64,000 nt of DNA. It comes from Aquila chrysaetos chrysaetos. Its lineage: Eukaryota; Chordata; Aves; Accipitriformes; Accipitridae. The notes under the pieces were generated by a model, which did no database searches, was not told the DNA's origin, and was given only the letters and a program-made list of their open reading frames with translations. Positions 1-13,081 of the stretch are shown here, piece after piece. Every line of letters starts with the position of its first letter. Position 1 is the first letter of the stretch. Both the position numbers and the translations under genes were made by a program. The stretch is from assembly GCF_900496995.4 (NCBI RefSeq), contig NC_044027.1:8084743-8148742 (forward strand). Direction: 5' to 3'.

Positions 1-1685
1 GGTCCCAGGATATGGCCCATCTGGTTAAGTGATCCTCATTTCATCCCTAGATCATCCTTTGCTGTGGGTAAAGCTTCACTCCCCCAGACTTTTTTGCTCA
101 GATGTGGTGGTGTAGAGCAGTGCTCTCCAAACTTTGCACACCCTTATCAGTGAAAAACTTTTGAGCAGACACCCGCAATATATGTATATTTATTCATAAA
201 TAATATACATGCATGTTATAAAACATACACAGTAATTGACATTTTAAAAGGACAAGATAAAGATTAAATAAACACTAGTTTTAAAATATTATTTTATTTA
301 TTAATGGTACCAAAAATACTTTCTTCCTGCACCCAATAGATTGTCTTGCGTACCCCCTGGGGCAGAGAAAGCAGGGATCTCCCCTGACAGATAAGTCTGA
401 TAAAAGGGATATACGTTTCTTTTATCCCTAGTGATGCTGCTGGAATTTACAGCAAGCTCTGTTGGTTCATATTGTGGTGTGGTCTCACCCGTCGGTGTTG
501 TGAGTTGATGAAGGCTGACCGTGGAGCACACTCAGGACTTGTGGTGCCTGACCCTTCCCTGCCACAAGGGTTCTCCATCCTCTTTCCCTGCCTGGCACCT
601 CCAGAGGTGCATACCTGGCCAAATACTAACGTAGCTACAACTGGCAGGAGCAGTCATGAAATTACAGGTTTCCCTGTCAGTAGGGAGAGCAGAGGGGTGG
701 CAGATAGCTCTGGCTCACCCTGCCCTGGGGACTGTGAGTGGGAAGGAATGTGAAATTCCTGTTTTATTTCCAAAGAATCTGCCGATTTTGTAGATGTCCT
801 AAAAACTGGGCTCCCCAACTGGCCCTGCCTTGTCCATGTGCTCTGGGAGGACGTGTTGCATCCTCACCTGAGTGGGATAAGACATGTTGGGTTCTTACTG
901 GGAAATCCTTGGCTCCATCAGGGACAGGGCTGTTTCCAATCACAGGAAACCAGTTCCCTTAATTTCTGCTAAGTAGGAGTCTTACAGAGTCTTACTTGTA
1001 AAGAAATCCCAGCCCAGCATTCAGCCGAGGTCCGAGGAGCATGTGTTTCGCTATGCCTGTAGGTGTATCTTCCTGCACGCACTGAGCAGTGGTCACAGCA
1101 TCCTTTCACACTCCTTTATTTATGACCACCAGGTAACATCTTCCTGGCTCTGTGTGCTGCTGAGAGCCCCTGAACCCTTCCTGAAGGTATGTCATGAACC
1201 AGATTAATCTGCACTCCCACCCACACTCCTGCCTTATCGCCACCATTTTGCATGTGGAAGCAGCTCTCCGTTCCCAGGATTAACTATGACTCCTGAAACT
1301 ACAAAGATCAATCCCCCGACCATGGTTTTTCTACTTATACATATTTTATTGCATTAAGGGAAAGACATCCGGCTCTGCAGTGTCTGCAAGTCCAGCCCAG
1401 ACAAGATTATCCACCACTTAACTGGAGATGCAAACAGCCAAGCATTACTGCTGTGCTTTGCATGGTGTTTCACCTCAGAAATGGCTCTGCTTAGGACTAA
1501 AAGCTCTTTCCAGAAAGCCTGACAAAGCCCTGGTGTAGATAAATGATTAAAAAAAATAAGGCTTACCAAGGGCACTGTCACATCAAAGGCAGCCTGTGGA
1601 CAACCAGTACAGCTTCTCTACCTGGGCAATACCTATTTCTTAGGGAAAAAGTTCCCAGAATTACTTATTGGGAGAACTCCCGTGG
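1..1685. other. intergenic, no gene recognised
   Basis: I see no exon, RNA gene or conserved protein fragment here. Short open frames on both strands have no family signature. The stretch holds an AT-rich piece (about 118-470) described separately and ends at the target-site copy of a solo LTR. Confidence 0.6.
118..470. mobile_element. possible hAT-type DNA transposon relic
   Basis: Position 118 starts with CAGTGCTCTCCAAACTTT, which resembles the CAGTGGTTCTCAAACTTT terminal repeat of many hAT (Charlie-like) elements. An AT-rich body follows, then a 'cgtaccccctgggg' stretch of the kind found near hAT ends. I could not find the opposite inverted repeat, so this may be a partial copy or a chance match. 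It carries no transposase reading frame. Confidence 0.3.
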
Positions 1686-2148
1686 CCAAGTGTCCTGGGT
1701 TCAGCTGGGATAGAGTTAATTTTTACAGGAACCTGGGAGGTGGGGGGGCATAGCCAGGGCAGCTGACCTGAACTAGCCGAGGAGCTATTCCATACCATGT
1801 GACATCATGCCCAGTATATATATGGGGAGTGGGCCGGGGGGAGGGCTCTCCTGCTCTCGACTTTCGGTGGGGGAAGTGGCGGAGCGTCGGGTCCCGGGTG
1901 GTGAGCAGTTACACTGTGCATCACTTTTTTTTTTGTATACTCTTTCATTAGTACCGTTGTTGTTATTGTAACTTTTTTTGCGTTGTCCCAGTAAACTGCC
2001 CTTATCTCAACCCTCGAGGTTCCAGGGTTTTTTTTTTTCTCTTTTCTCTCCTCCGTCTCCCCCCTATCCCACCGGAGGGGGGCGGGAGGAGTGAGCGAGC
2101 GGCTGCGTGGTCCTTTGTTACCGGCTGGGCTGAAACCACGACACCAAG
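1686..2148 (+). mobile_element. solo LTR of an avian ERVL-like retrovirus, with target duplications
   Basis: The LTR runs from 1691 to 2143, begins TGTCCTGGG and ends CCACGACA. It is flanked on both sides by the 5-bp direct repeat CCAAG (1686-1690 and 2144-2148). A TATA-like run (CAGTATATATA) lies near 1814, and a T-rich R/U5-like section follows, so the LTR reads on the plus strand. No internal retroviral region is present, so it is a solo LTR left by recombination. The TG...CA ends and 5-bp duplication suggest a class III (ERVL-like) family. It is related to, but shorter than, the copies at 53,425 and 56,586. The exact flanking repeats suggest moderate age. Confidence 0.85.
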
Positions 2149-2217
2149 CAATCAGCAATTTTACAAAATAGCCTCCTAGTCTATTCAGGTCTCCAGAGAA
2201 CATTGCGTGCCATCCTT

Positions 2218-3586
2218 CTACCACCGGTCCGAGAGGGTGAAGACCTCTGCAGTGCTCCACACGGGAAGGATGGTACCAGGCTCCTGGGATGGGATGAGAC
2301 ACAGCTCACGTGCCCGGGGTCGTACTTGCATGAGTTGGGCTTTCTGAAGCTGGCAGTGCAAGTTCAAGCCAGCTGTGCTAGGGGCTTTCAGACTTTGTGC
2401 GGGACAATGCTGTGAATTAGGTACCCAGCCCCGGGGTCCCCACTGGGCAATAATGGGTCTGAGCATAGGATGCGTTGGTGAGGCAGAGCTAGGAGCTGCT
2501 GTTGTGCCCCCACCAGCACCACAAGGCACTGCCCGACCAGGAGTCCCAGACCCATTCATGTGTGTTGGGTCACCGAGAGCTGCATCCCTGCAGTGGGGAG
2601 GGTGGGGATCGCTCAGCATCATGCCTGCAACCTTGGTGGACATCTGTAACACCTCCCTGTGCAGGGCTTTCCTGATGGCCCCTTTGACCTCACTGTTTCT
2701 CAAACTGTAGATGATGGGGTTGAGCATGGGGGTCACAACGGCGTACAGCAGGGCGAGGACCTCGTCAGTCTCCTTGGAGCCACTGGAGTGAGGCACCAGG
2801 TACGCAATGGCCCCAGTGCCAAAGAACAGGGTCACCACGGTCAGGTGGGAGGTGCAGGTGGCAAAGGCCCTTTGTGTCCCTGCTCCCTTCTGGAGGACAG
2901 CCCTGATGATGTGAACGTACGACACAAGTAAAGAGGAAAGAGCCCATTGCAATAGTCCCAGCCAAAGCATACAAGGCAGCCTTGTTGAGGAGAGCATTAG
3001 GGCTGCAGGACGCCTTCAGCAAGAAGGGTATCTCACAGAACAAGTGGTCGATCATGTCAGCCCCGCAGAAGGGCAAGCAGGCTGTGAGGAAGGCCTGTAT
3101 CAGAGAGGAGAAGGAGCCGCTCAGCCACGAAATGGCCACTAAGCAGTGGCACATCTTCTTGCTCATGAGCGTTGGGTAGTGGAGGGGGTGGCAGATGGCC
3201 AGGTACCGATCATAGGCCATGGCAGCCAGGAGTATGCACTCAGAGCCCCCAAAGCAAAGGAAGAAGTAGATCTGCGTAATGCAGCCCACAAAGGAGATGG
3301 TCTTCTGTGGTGAGAGGGAGTCTCCAAGGATCTTAGGGAGGGTGACAGAGGAGTAGCAGATGTCCAGGAAGGAGAGGTGGCCCAGGAAGAAATACATAGG
3401 GGAGTGCAGGTGGGCATCCAGCCAGACGAGGGTCATGATGAGCAGGTTCCCCAGCACCGTCACCAGGTAAATGAGTGAGAAGCACAGGCAGAGGGTCACC
3501 TGTGCTCTGTAGGTACTGGAAAATCCCAAGAGAAGGAACATGGTGGGGCTGCTGAGATTTCCCTGCTGCAGGGATTTGGGGCTCAT
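2218..3586 (-). pseudogene. olfactory receptor, class II, frameshifted
   Basis: This is an intronless seven-transmembrane odorant receptor. The first frame starts at ATG 3584-3586 and carries an N-glycosylation site (NLSS), a TM1 'GN' motif, MYFFL after TM2, MAYDRYLAICHPLHY at the end of TM3 and the long second extracellular loop cysteines. Near 2,925-2,935, within TM5, the frame is lost. A second frame continues with YVHIIRAVL, the TM6 region and PMLNPIIYSLRN of TM7. The receptor core would be about 315 residues, as is usual. The second frame has no stop after the usual short tail and runs about 140 residues further to 2218. The frame break and missing stop point to a pseudogene, although one base error in the sequence could also give the break. 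The subfamily was not assigned. The gene stands alone, with no other receptor in the window. Confidence 0.85.
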
Positions 3587-6500
3587 CTACAGGGAGAGCT
3601 GGAGGAGATAAGGACAGGTAGAAGGAGGGTGAGCACTCACCCCTGCCGTGGTACATCACCAGCCCTCCACTCTGCTGCGTGGTGGGCTGAAGCCGTGCCA
3701 CTGCCCTGGCATTCCTCACACCTCGCTCCAGCGACTCGGGACATACACACATCTGTGGGGGCAGGTGGTGGGTCTCAGTCCATGGGGTTTCAATCCTCAA
3801 GGCAACCCCCAACTCTTTGTCACCTGAAGGAGACACCAGAGAAAGCTGGGACCTCACCACTGTGGTCAGTATGGATCCCAGGGACTGCTAAATGAGAGCG
3901 GACGAGAGCAGCTCCTCTTTCCCCTCCGGGTTTCCTGGGCTGCAACTGGAGATTGATCTAAAGATCCCACAAAACGTGACAGGTTCTGCCTGAAGAGCTG
4001 CTGCCCTTCATGGGAGCAAATTGTGTTTACACCATTAGTGAAGATACAGAAAGGTCTCCTCCTTCCCCTCTCCATCACAGATTGTGGGAGCAGATCTCAA
4101 AAAAAAAAATCTTTGAACATTACAGACAAAGAAGGTGTCTGCTTGCAAATACTGCACTGTAGTTGTTAGCTTCACGTTCACACCTAGAAAACAGTGCAAG
4201 GGAGGGACCTCCAAGAGTCTGAGAGATCATAGGAGGACCAGAAAGGCATCTGAAGGTGACTGTGTTGTTCAAACAGACTTGAAGGTGGGAAGGAAAAGCA
4301 GAGACACTAGCCTGCAGGAAAAGGGAAAGACTCTGAATCTGATGAGAAACTGGAGCTCAGGCATAAATGGAGATGAGATACAGAAGATTTTGAGTGTGAA
4401 CCTAAAACTACTGAATCCACAGGAAGAGCAGTAAGGAGATCATCAGAGATTTGCACAAGCCTGCAGGAAGCTGTTGGTACTGACAGAGCTGTCACCAGAG
4501 AAGTGTGAGAGCATCTGCCAGGACCAAAAAGGAGGTGGGTGCCAGGCTGAGAAGACTCAAGCACCTTCAAATGACATTGCAAGCTCCCTCCGAGAGGGAA
4601 CAAGGATAACCCCACCATGCTGGGGATGTGCTCCACAATGTGGTGATTCAGGGATGGGCTGTGGATTTGTCCTGGTGCCCAGCAGTTGGGTGGGTGTGTG
4701 AGCAGGGAGGGAGAGAGGAGCAGCCAGCCCAAGGCTGGGTGCCATGGGAAGGGCTGGGGTGCTTGAGCAGCTGGAAGCCTCCACGGACACACTCCTCTTA
4801 ATGCAAGGAGGCATGCCAGTGGGATGGGAGAAGCCTTCAGGGATCTGATGCCAGGCTTTGAACCACGAAGGGAATGGAGGTTGAAGCAGAGGCATGTACT
4901 CACCATGCTGGCTTGGTTTGTGCTGGAAGAGTAGGAGTTGGTAAACAAGGACACAACCACAGAGGGAAGGGAAGCACTTGTAGGGATAAGAGCAGCTGGG
5001 AGAGTGGTAGGGATAGCAAAAGGCTGATGTCTCCTCTGGCTGAGGAAGAGCAGATGGTCCATAGGAAATAACACAAACAATTGTGGCCTCATGCAAAGCT
5101 GGCATGGAGGAACTCAAATTACTACATGGAGCTGCCCATGGCAGCAGATGTTCCCAGAGGTCAGAGGAATAGCTGCTGTGACCAGAGCAGAGGCAGTGGA
5201 GGACACAGGAGGAGAAGGTAAGAACAGGAGGCGAGGAGGAAGGGTAGCACAGCACAAGATGTTGAAAGGCACCAACAAAAGGTCTTCCCGGATCTAGATT
5301 GTCTTGGGAAGGAGGGAAAGGAAGGTCTGCCCGGATGGTGCTGGGAGCCTCTCACAGATCCCCCAGCCAGACAAAGCAAGGACAAAGCCCCAGGGAGAAA
5401 TCCTTCCAGGAAGAATAACTCTTTGGAGGGGTGGTGGTGTTATGAATCATAGCCTTGTCTGTAATGGTCATTCCAGATATCCTTGGATATGACATCTCAC
5501 ATATCTCTTCACCAGGTCACAGCATGAAGCAAGCTGATGGGGTTTATTTTGTACCTGTTCCTGAAAAATAAGCTGGTTTTAGAAGAGCTATCTGAGAAAA
5601 TATCTGCAGCTAGAGTAGGCATGAGTCAATGCCATTTTGCGCAAATGGGAAGATCAATAGGAGCAGATTGGTGGCTGTGCCTGTGAACAAGCACAAATCA
5701 GGACACGTAAGGAGAGCTGGTTACTGCAGCTGGGCAGATTTGGGAAGTCGAGCATGCAAACGTAGAAAAGAGCTGGGATTTCATGAAAGAAAAGGTGCAA
5801 AACCCAACTAAAAACTCCCTTTCAAGCACGAGGCAGAGGCTGGTGGAGCAGGGCTTCTCCCCTAGCAAACAAGCAACATATATACACCAAGGAAGGTATC
5901 TGGAAAGAGTGGGAAATCTGCAAGGAAAGAAAAGAGCCTGAAAAGCAGTAAGCAAAGTCTGCACTGAAAGATGAAGGAGTGCACGGAGACTGTGAAAATT
6001 GCTTGTAGTGTTATGAGATTAATATACGCCCTTCAGCCATGTAGCTGAAGGACAGGCAGCCCCCCAGTGCTTCTCAGTTCAGTGCCCTGGAAGTCAAACA
6101 TCGCCCACTCCCAGTTTTCCAGGAGGACAATGACGATTTATGGCAAAGGTAGGGTGGCCAGTGACAACATGAGGGCACAGGGACAGCAGCATTAAGGAGG
6201 GAGGAGAGTCTTCAGAGGTTTGCTGCATGTCAGCAGGGCTGCAGGAGGCGAGCATGACTGCACCTGAATTCAGGAAGACTGAATGCTGCTTCTCCTGCCA
6301 TGAAGATGCAAAGCATCTTTGTGATGGGGGCTACGTCCATTGGGAGAAGAGGAATCCAGCACCAGGCATTTACAAGGCTTTAGGGGAAAGAAAAAGAAGG
6401 AAAACTAGGCGGGCACAGGAGCTTTGGGACTACAGAGCAGTCCCTCAGCTGGAGACTCAGTGGTCCAGTCAGCCCAGGGTAGTCATGAGTCGTGAGTGTG

Positions 6501-9249
6501 GCACAGGGTGCCAAACTGGCCATGGGGACAGCAGAGAGGTTTCCAGTCCATGTGGGAAAATACTGATGCTGTGGTACATTAGTGATACCTTGTCAGGTGG
6601 TGCACAGGGAGCGGGGAGCCCGCTCAAGGAGGAGGAAGCTGAGCCAGGCTGCCAGAATGCCTGGAGAGGGGAGAGTCCATCGAAGAGGACATGGTGCGAC
6701 ATGGTCAGCTCAGAGAAGCAAAGCCAAGCAGGGAAATGGCTGCAGCATCAGGGAGAAGAGCCCTTTGCTCGAGCACGCTGCTGTGGGTAACCCTGGCACA
6801 GGCAAGCCTGCAAGAGCTAGCAGGTTAAACCCAATTTCAAAAATGACTTTGACCCATGAACCATCTCCTTAGATCCACCAGGGTTTGGACAAGGAGCCAA
6901 GGTCTTACGTGGTGCCTTCTCAGGATGTTTGGGGCCCAAAGTGCTCATATCATGGGGCAAAGGCAGGAGGGGTTTTGGTTTCTAAATCTCTTTGTCACCA
7001 TTGAAACCTTTTCCCTTTATCTAAAATAAACCTGTTCTAAGTAAGTGTCCATAGAGCCTTTGCATTGGTTTAAGGAAGCAGAGGTGGAAAACTACGTGCC
7101 TGATTCACCTGGAAAACGGCATACAGACAAACCTGGTGCAAGACCCCTGGGGAGGGCACCCACCCCCAGCTCCCTCCCTGTACCCTATGGCCTCCCCAGA
7201 ACCAGGGACATACCAAGGATCTGCTGTCCCCAGGGCACTGCCACAGTCTGGGCTATGAGAAAATCAGCCTGGCTTCTCTGGCACCAGTTGCCTCACTGGG
7301 AGGTGAAGGGCACAGGAGGGATGAGGGATGGCAGACTGTGTGTGTCTCCCAGCAGTGTCCTCCAGCCCATGAGCCAGGGAAGGAGGAGGTGTGAAAGGCA
7401 TGTGACCGGGATGCAAGTGGCATCTTCATTTCATTTTCTGATTACTGTAGGGATTTGCAATTACATCTGCTGATCTGATAGTCATTAGCTGGATTCTGAC
7501 CAGTCATAGGAAGTGTCTGTTTGCCTTTCTGCTAATTAAATTGCATTTGATTTGCAATCAGATCTAATATGAGACAGGTGAGTTTGAGGTAGACTCAGGA
7601 GCAGCTGATGGGTGCTGCTCTGCATGAAACGGGGCCCAACACCACAGTCTCGCTGGGTTTGTAGAGCTGCATCCCGGGTAGACCGGGAACACTGACGGGA
7701 AACAGGCTGTGGCACAGTTGAACAAGGGACACGTCTACAGCCGGGCAGAGCCATGTTTGCAGTAGGGGCAGGGCTCCTGCTACACTGCGAGCAGGTGAGC
7801 TGCAGTGCTGTGAACTTTGAGACGTGTACCAGGCACTTGGGTACTCATCTTGCTGCTGGGCTGTGAGAGGGACAGAAAGGACACCCGCGTCTGCCAGTTG
7901 TGGGAGAGGGGCACAGAGAGCACAGCAGGGCAGAGCTGGCCTTGCAGAACCCCAGCATGAGGCTGACTCCTTCCTTCCTCGATCCTACAGCTGTCCTGCC
8001 CTCAAGCACTCACCCTGCACAGATGTCTGGGACACTGGTGACCCAGCACCTGCATGGCTTACCTTGGGAAGATGCTTTCTCTCTTCACACCAGGTGTGTC
8101 TGGCAGCACCAGCAGTTTGGGACACCAGGGTGATTTCAATAAACTCCTGGGATGCACCTGGGAAAAGATCCCCTGTTACAGCACAGCCTTTTGGGGACAG
8201 TGCTTTCTTATGCTGTGGGAGCAGGGAAGCACACTGCAAGGGAATACGGTGTGCAGAGTTCTGTGTTCAGTGCCTGACCGTGGACATCCCCCTGAGGGCT
8301 GCTCCAGCAGCATCCCCATGAAGAGGGCCCCAAACCTCCAGGGGCCAGGATGGGGGGCAGGTCTGAAGTTGTCTTTGAACTTCTTAGCAGCTAGAGACAC
8401 CCAGAGGGGTAGTCCTGTGGTGGAGGTTGAGTAGAAGGGTGGGCTCTGCAGCCAAAGTGGCTCAGAGACACCCTTAAGAGCCTGAGTCCAGGAATATGTC
8501 AGAGTTTGGCTCTTCAGCCTGCGCTTTCCTTTTCTAGCTTGTTTTCCCCACTTTTGCAACTGAGAATATACCTTCTGGCTTTGCTGGATAACCTTGGTTT
8601 CTTCTAGACAAGCTCATCTAGATTTAAGAGTGACTTAAGGGGCTCTAGCAAGCATAAGGTGTGTTGCTTCTCTGAACCTCTGCTTGGAGACCTTCCACCT
8701 TAAGAAATATGGGAATCTGGAAGGGAAATTTTCCCCCAGATGCAGCAATCTGCCAAGGTCAGGGTGGGGCCTGAGAGCATCCACATCTTTGGGGAGGGGA
8801 GAGTGATGGAAACACTGGCCAGAAACAGGAGCACCCCTCCCTGATGTGGCACTCCTCCCTGCCCCTCTGACTCAATCCCTCTTCCCACTTTCAGTGCACA
8901 CAAGTACATTTTGGAGCCTAAAGTCTCCCTCCTATTTCACCGAAGCAGCCTCGGCTGTTCCCTGCTCTGCCCGCAGATGTCTGGCAGCAGCAGGCAGCTA
9001 GCAGCAGCAGGCAGCGCAGGTAGCGCAGGTGATGGCCACAGGGGCAGAGGAGGGAGGGCTGAGAGCACACCAAGATCACACGTGTTAGGAGTGGGCATCT
9101 TCCCTGGTATTGACCACAATTATAATTAATTTATGGGTGGTAAGTAATGAAAAAATAATTTCTGTGAGCATTTGGTGCTCAGCTGGCCATGTTCAGCTGC
9201 ATTCCTTGTTATCCATCCCGTTTGCATATCTCCATGGCCTGGGGAGCCA
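3587..9249. other. intergenic, no gene recognised
   Basis: This is a 5.7-kb stretch without a recognisable exon, RNA gene or mobile element. Open frames of up to about 260 codons occur (for example 4307-5092 minus and 6227-6790 plus), but they show no domain, no signal peptide followed by a family motif, and mostly low-complexity Ser/Pro/Leu composition. A short CAG-rich patch lies at about 8,980-9,030. The stretch may hold unrecognised old repeats or non-coding transcripts. Confidence 0.5.
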
Positions 9250-10270
9250 CAGGAGGGTTTCGGTTGGAAGGTACCTTCAGGGGTCTTTGGTCCTGCCCCT
9301 GCTCAGAGCAGGGCCAGCTTTAAAGTTAGATCAGCTTGCTCAGGGACTTGTCCACCTCAGTTTGGATACCTCCAAGGATGGGGAGGTACTCAACCATGTT
9401 TCTGGACGTGCTTTAGTGCAGGACCATCTTCATGATGGAGAACTTTCTTCTTTTGTCCTACTGGAATTTGCTGTGTTGCAGCTCATGCCCATTGCCCTTC
9501 ATCCTCCTACCAAGCACTCCGGGAAGAGTCTGGCTGCATCTTCTCCAGATCCTCCCTTGAGGCAACTGGAGACAGCAGCCAGATATCTCCTTCACCTTCT
9601 CTTCTGAGGGCTGGACCAGCCCGCGTCTCTCAGTCTCTCCTTGTAAGTGCTGTGCTCCAGGCCCTGACCAGCTTCGTGTCCTCCACTGGGCTCTCTGTGG
9701 TTTGTCAGGACCTTTCTTGTACTGGGGAGCCCTAAACTGGAGCCAGCTCTCCCAACACAGTCTCACAAGTGCTCCCTTGAGCTGATGGCTGCCCTTTGCT
9801 AACTCACACCAGGATGCATCTGGCTGCCTTTGCTGCAAAGGCACTCTGCTGACCAGTGTTCAGCTTCTTGCCTGCTGGACACGCAGGGCTTTTCCTGCAA
9901 TGCTGCCATCTCCTTGCAGGCCCGGTCTGCCCAGTTGCATGGGGTTAGCCTAACCCAGCAGCAGGACTTTGCATTTGCCTTGGCTGAATGTCAGGAAGTT
10001 TGTGCTACCCCATTCTGGGGGCTGCTGTGGCCTCTCTGAATGGCAGTTCCAGCATAACCACCTGTTCCCAAAGCTTTGATGTCCCCAAAGCTTGCACATC
10101 GCCACTGATATTTGGCATAGCTGGGGCTAATGCACCTTCACGCATTTCAGGAGATGCTGACCGTCGCAGCTTGGGAAGTCCCCAGCCACCTTGCTTGCCA
10201 CGTTCAAGCCACCAGACACTTCCCATCAGCCATGTTGGATCAGCCAGTCATGGAGCCAGGGTATAAAACC
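9250..10270 (-). mobile_element. CR1 LINE fragment (3' part of ORF2 and 3' UTR)
   Basis: Read on the plus strand, the stretch opens with 'ggttggaaggtacc' and continues through phrases typical of the reverse complement of avian CR1: 'cagagcagggccagc', 'ggatacctccaaggatgg', 'gggaagagtctggctgc', 'cttgtactggggagccc', 'caggactttgcatttgcc'. The element therefore lies on the minus strand. It is 5'-truncated, as most CR1 copies are, and I do not see the usual terminal octamer repeat, so the 3' tip is missing or decayed. Many differences from the remembered consensus show it is an old copy. Both ends are approximate. Confidence 0.8.
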
Positions 10271-13081
10271 ACGTCCTGAGGTGATCCAGGTTGAAAATAG
10301 CCACACGCTTTCAACAGCTTTCAACACCTGGAGGAAGAAGGAACATCTGAAGCCAGTTGCATTTCGGGTGTCGGTGCCTCATGAAGCAGTGGCCCGAAAG
10401 GGCACCTTGCTGCCCCAGCAGCACTGAGATTTATTCCTCACTTTTAATGGGTCTCAGTTGTGTCGTTAAAAGTTTCTGAACTTCTGCAGTCTTAACTTCT
10501 GAAAAGGCTCCAGGGGGCTTGTTGTGCCACTGCAATGCCTGGGGACAGGAGCTATATTTGCCCCTTCCCAAACCAGGGAGCAAAACCAGTGTTTGTTCCT
10601 CTGTGGGGCTCAGACCAGCACAGAGGTGTCTACAAGCAGTAATTGGCAATTTAGAGGTGACTCACTCCTGACCTGTGGGAGTTCAAGTCATTTATGTCTG
10701 TTCTGTCAAGAGCCGATGCCCATCACCCAGATCCTGGTGAGAGGTTGTCCCCAAGGCTGGAGGGTGGGGAGAGGCTCAGCTGGACTGGCACCCACCAGGT
10801 CCCACATCCAGTGGCACTTGAGGAAGCCCATGGTCTCGCTCTACACCCAAGACAGATGGACAAGACCAGATGACTGCACGTCGTTGGAGTGACTCCTGCT
10901 GTGGTGACTGTACAGCCAGCTGGCGACAGTGGTGCTGGCACCTGTCACATGCAGAGGGACATCCAGGAGGCTCTAACACATGGTTGCTCCAGGCAGATTG
11001 GATGGGCACCCATAGGCTCAGGTTTTTGGGATGACCAAGAGCCCACAGGTCCTGAGCAGCAATCAGGAACTGGCTCAGAGGCTGAAATCAAAACGCCATT
11101 CTTGTGATAGCCAGTGCTACACTTAGAACCAGAGACGATCCGGTACAGTAGCATTTTATTTTTAAAAGGGGAAAAAATGGAAAGTCAAGAGGATTAAGTA
11201 TCACATATGGCACAGAGATTGTCTGGAAAGACCAGCTTAGCTTCACTCTGAGTGCTTAAGCTGATATTAGCAAATACAAACCCTAAACAACATCACAAAG
11301 GGAAAGCCTAAATGGAAGCCAGCATGATTTAATCAATTTAAAGAAGCTGATCAGAAATAAGATAAATATTCTTAAACTTGCTGAAGCTGCATCCACATGA
11401 AGACAGTAGAATGACCCCTGGTAAATTAACTGGCAACAACGTAAGACAAACAACGAAGACACCAGACTTTGGCCCCTTGCTCCTCTACGCTGAGGAATGA
11501 CATCTGCACTTACATACATTCCTTTCTTCAAAGGCACTGGGAGCAGGAATTTAACACTAGAAAATGTTTGACCCGTAGCCAGTCAAATTGAGAGTGAGTA
11601 TTCAAAGAAAATAAGCTGATAGAAAAGTGAAGAAACTCTGCATCCACCTTGGCTGAGGAGGAGCTTTGGTGGATCCCCAGGCTAGACAATCTCTTTTGCA
11701 AACACTTGGAGAGATCTGTCCTACCAATGCAGAAGTGCAAGTGAGTATTAAGACAAAGGAGACGACATTTCCAGTCAAAGTAAATCAGGTATGAAACTCA
11801 AACTTTTCACTGCAGCATGTCATCTGCTGCTTAGACTCACCTTTCCTACCTCTACTTTTCACCAGAAGACTAGAAGAAGCAAAAATGCTGGCTTTTAGAG
11901 GTTGTCAGAGGTAAGGAGACTACAGACAAGTAGATCTACTATGCAGTGTGGGCAGACACTCACAAAAGCTGTAATAAACAGCAGACCTGGTTGATGTATG
12001 GACAAATTATGTCATGGGGAGACTGAATCCAACTTTTGCACAGGAAAATCACACCTCAGAAATACAGTTTCTGGAGGAGTCAACAAGATACGGGTGTTGG
12101 ACACCCCCTGGTCAGCTGAGAAGGGTCTTCATCAAAGCTGCAGAGGACAAGCAGCCATAGGCTGGGGAGGAAGATCCTCGCTTGGATAAATGAGTGGCTG
12201 AGAGAGAAAGGGAGGAAGATCATCCAGGGAGCTCATTGTGCCAACAGACATCTTGTAATCCATCTCATCTGCATGCAGCAGGTGCCAAAGTTGGCAGATG
12301 CAGCATGAGGAGAAGTTAGGAGAAGACTGGGGAACAGGACAAGGCACCATGTAAATCTGAGCTGTACCCACACCTTCTTGGATGAGTGGAGGTCCAGGTC
12401 TGGTCACCCAGCCCCAGCAGGGACATGGCCTAAGCAGGGGAGGGAGAGAGAAGGTTGAGAGGCACAGCTCAGAGAGCAAGGAGACTTGTTAAAGATTTCA
12501 GATCTGGAACAGCATGAAGAAGATGAATAGAGAAGACAGTCTCACATCACCAGCAAGTACTGCAGACATCAGCTGTGAGTCTCCAAATTGCTGCTCACAC
12601 ATCAAAGGCTGGTCCAGCACCTCCCTTGCCCCTCTGCTCTCTCCAACAGCCGGTTGGGACTCATGTGCCTGGACTGATGCAACCAACCCACTCCTTGCCA
12701 GCCCATCTCACCAGTGTGCTCCCACAACGCCTGGCCAAGGAGCTGCAGGTGAAAGCACTGAAACAAGTGAAAGGGATTGCAGAGATGGGCGGTGAAGCTC
12801 CTCGCTGCAGGATACCAGCAGTGCCGAGAAGATGCCTCACCCCAGGAAGCCCTTAGAAACATTCAGGGAAGAAACATCCCATGTCATTAAATATACAATG
12901 ACATCTGGCCAGATTTGCTGGGGCGATAAAAGGGGGCAGGTACAACCCTCTTTTCACCCTGTCCCTGAGTGCTTCTCCTTGCCCCTGTACCTGCCTGTTG
13001 TTGAAGGCAGGGTGCTGGGAGAGGGGCTGTGTGGTCCGATGAGCGTTGGATGAGCAGCAGGTACAGGTACAGGCTTGATGG
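10271..13081. other. intergenic, no gene recognised
   Basis: No gene, RNA or clear repeat is seen between the CR1 fragment and the next solo LTR. The CR1 may extend slightly past 10,270. AT-rich parts (11,150-11,350) alternate with G/A-rich ones. A short minus-strand stretch near 12,260-12,330 has a Leu-Trp-His string that faintly recalls a lipocalin exon 2, but it lacks the rest of the motif. Confidence 0.5.

Noticed and set aside
4307-5092. 261-codon open frame on the minus strand
   Set aside because: It is rich in Ser, Leu and Pro, has no domain or clear start context, and is not flanked by splice-like structure. It is most likely a chance open frame in GC-rich, stop-poor DNA.
6227-6790. 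187-codon open frame on the plus strand
   Set aside because: It has a few Cys and His residues but no ordered zinc-binding pattern and no similarity that I recognise.
12260-12340. Leu-Trp-His string resembling a lipocalin exon 2 on the minus strand
   Set aside because: There is no glycine two residues before the tryptophan, no acceptor at the expected place, and no other lipocalin exon nearby.
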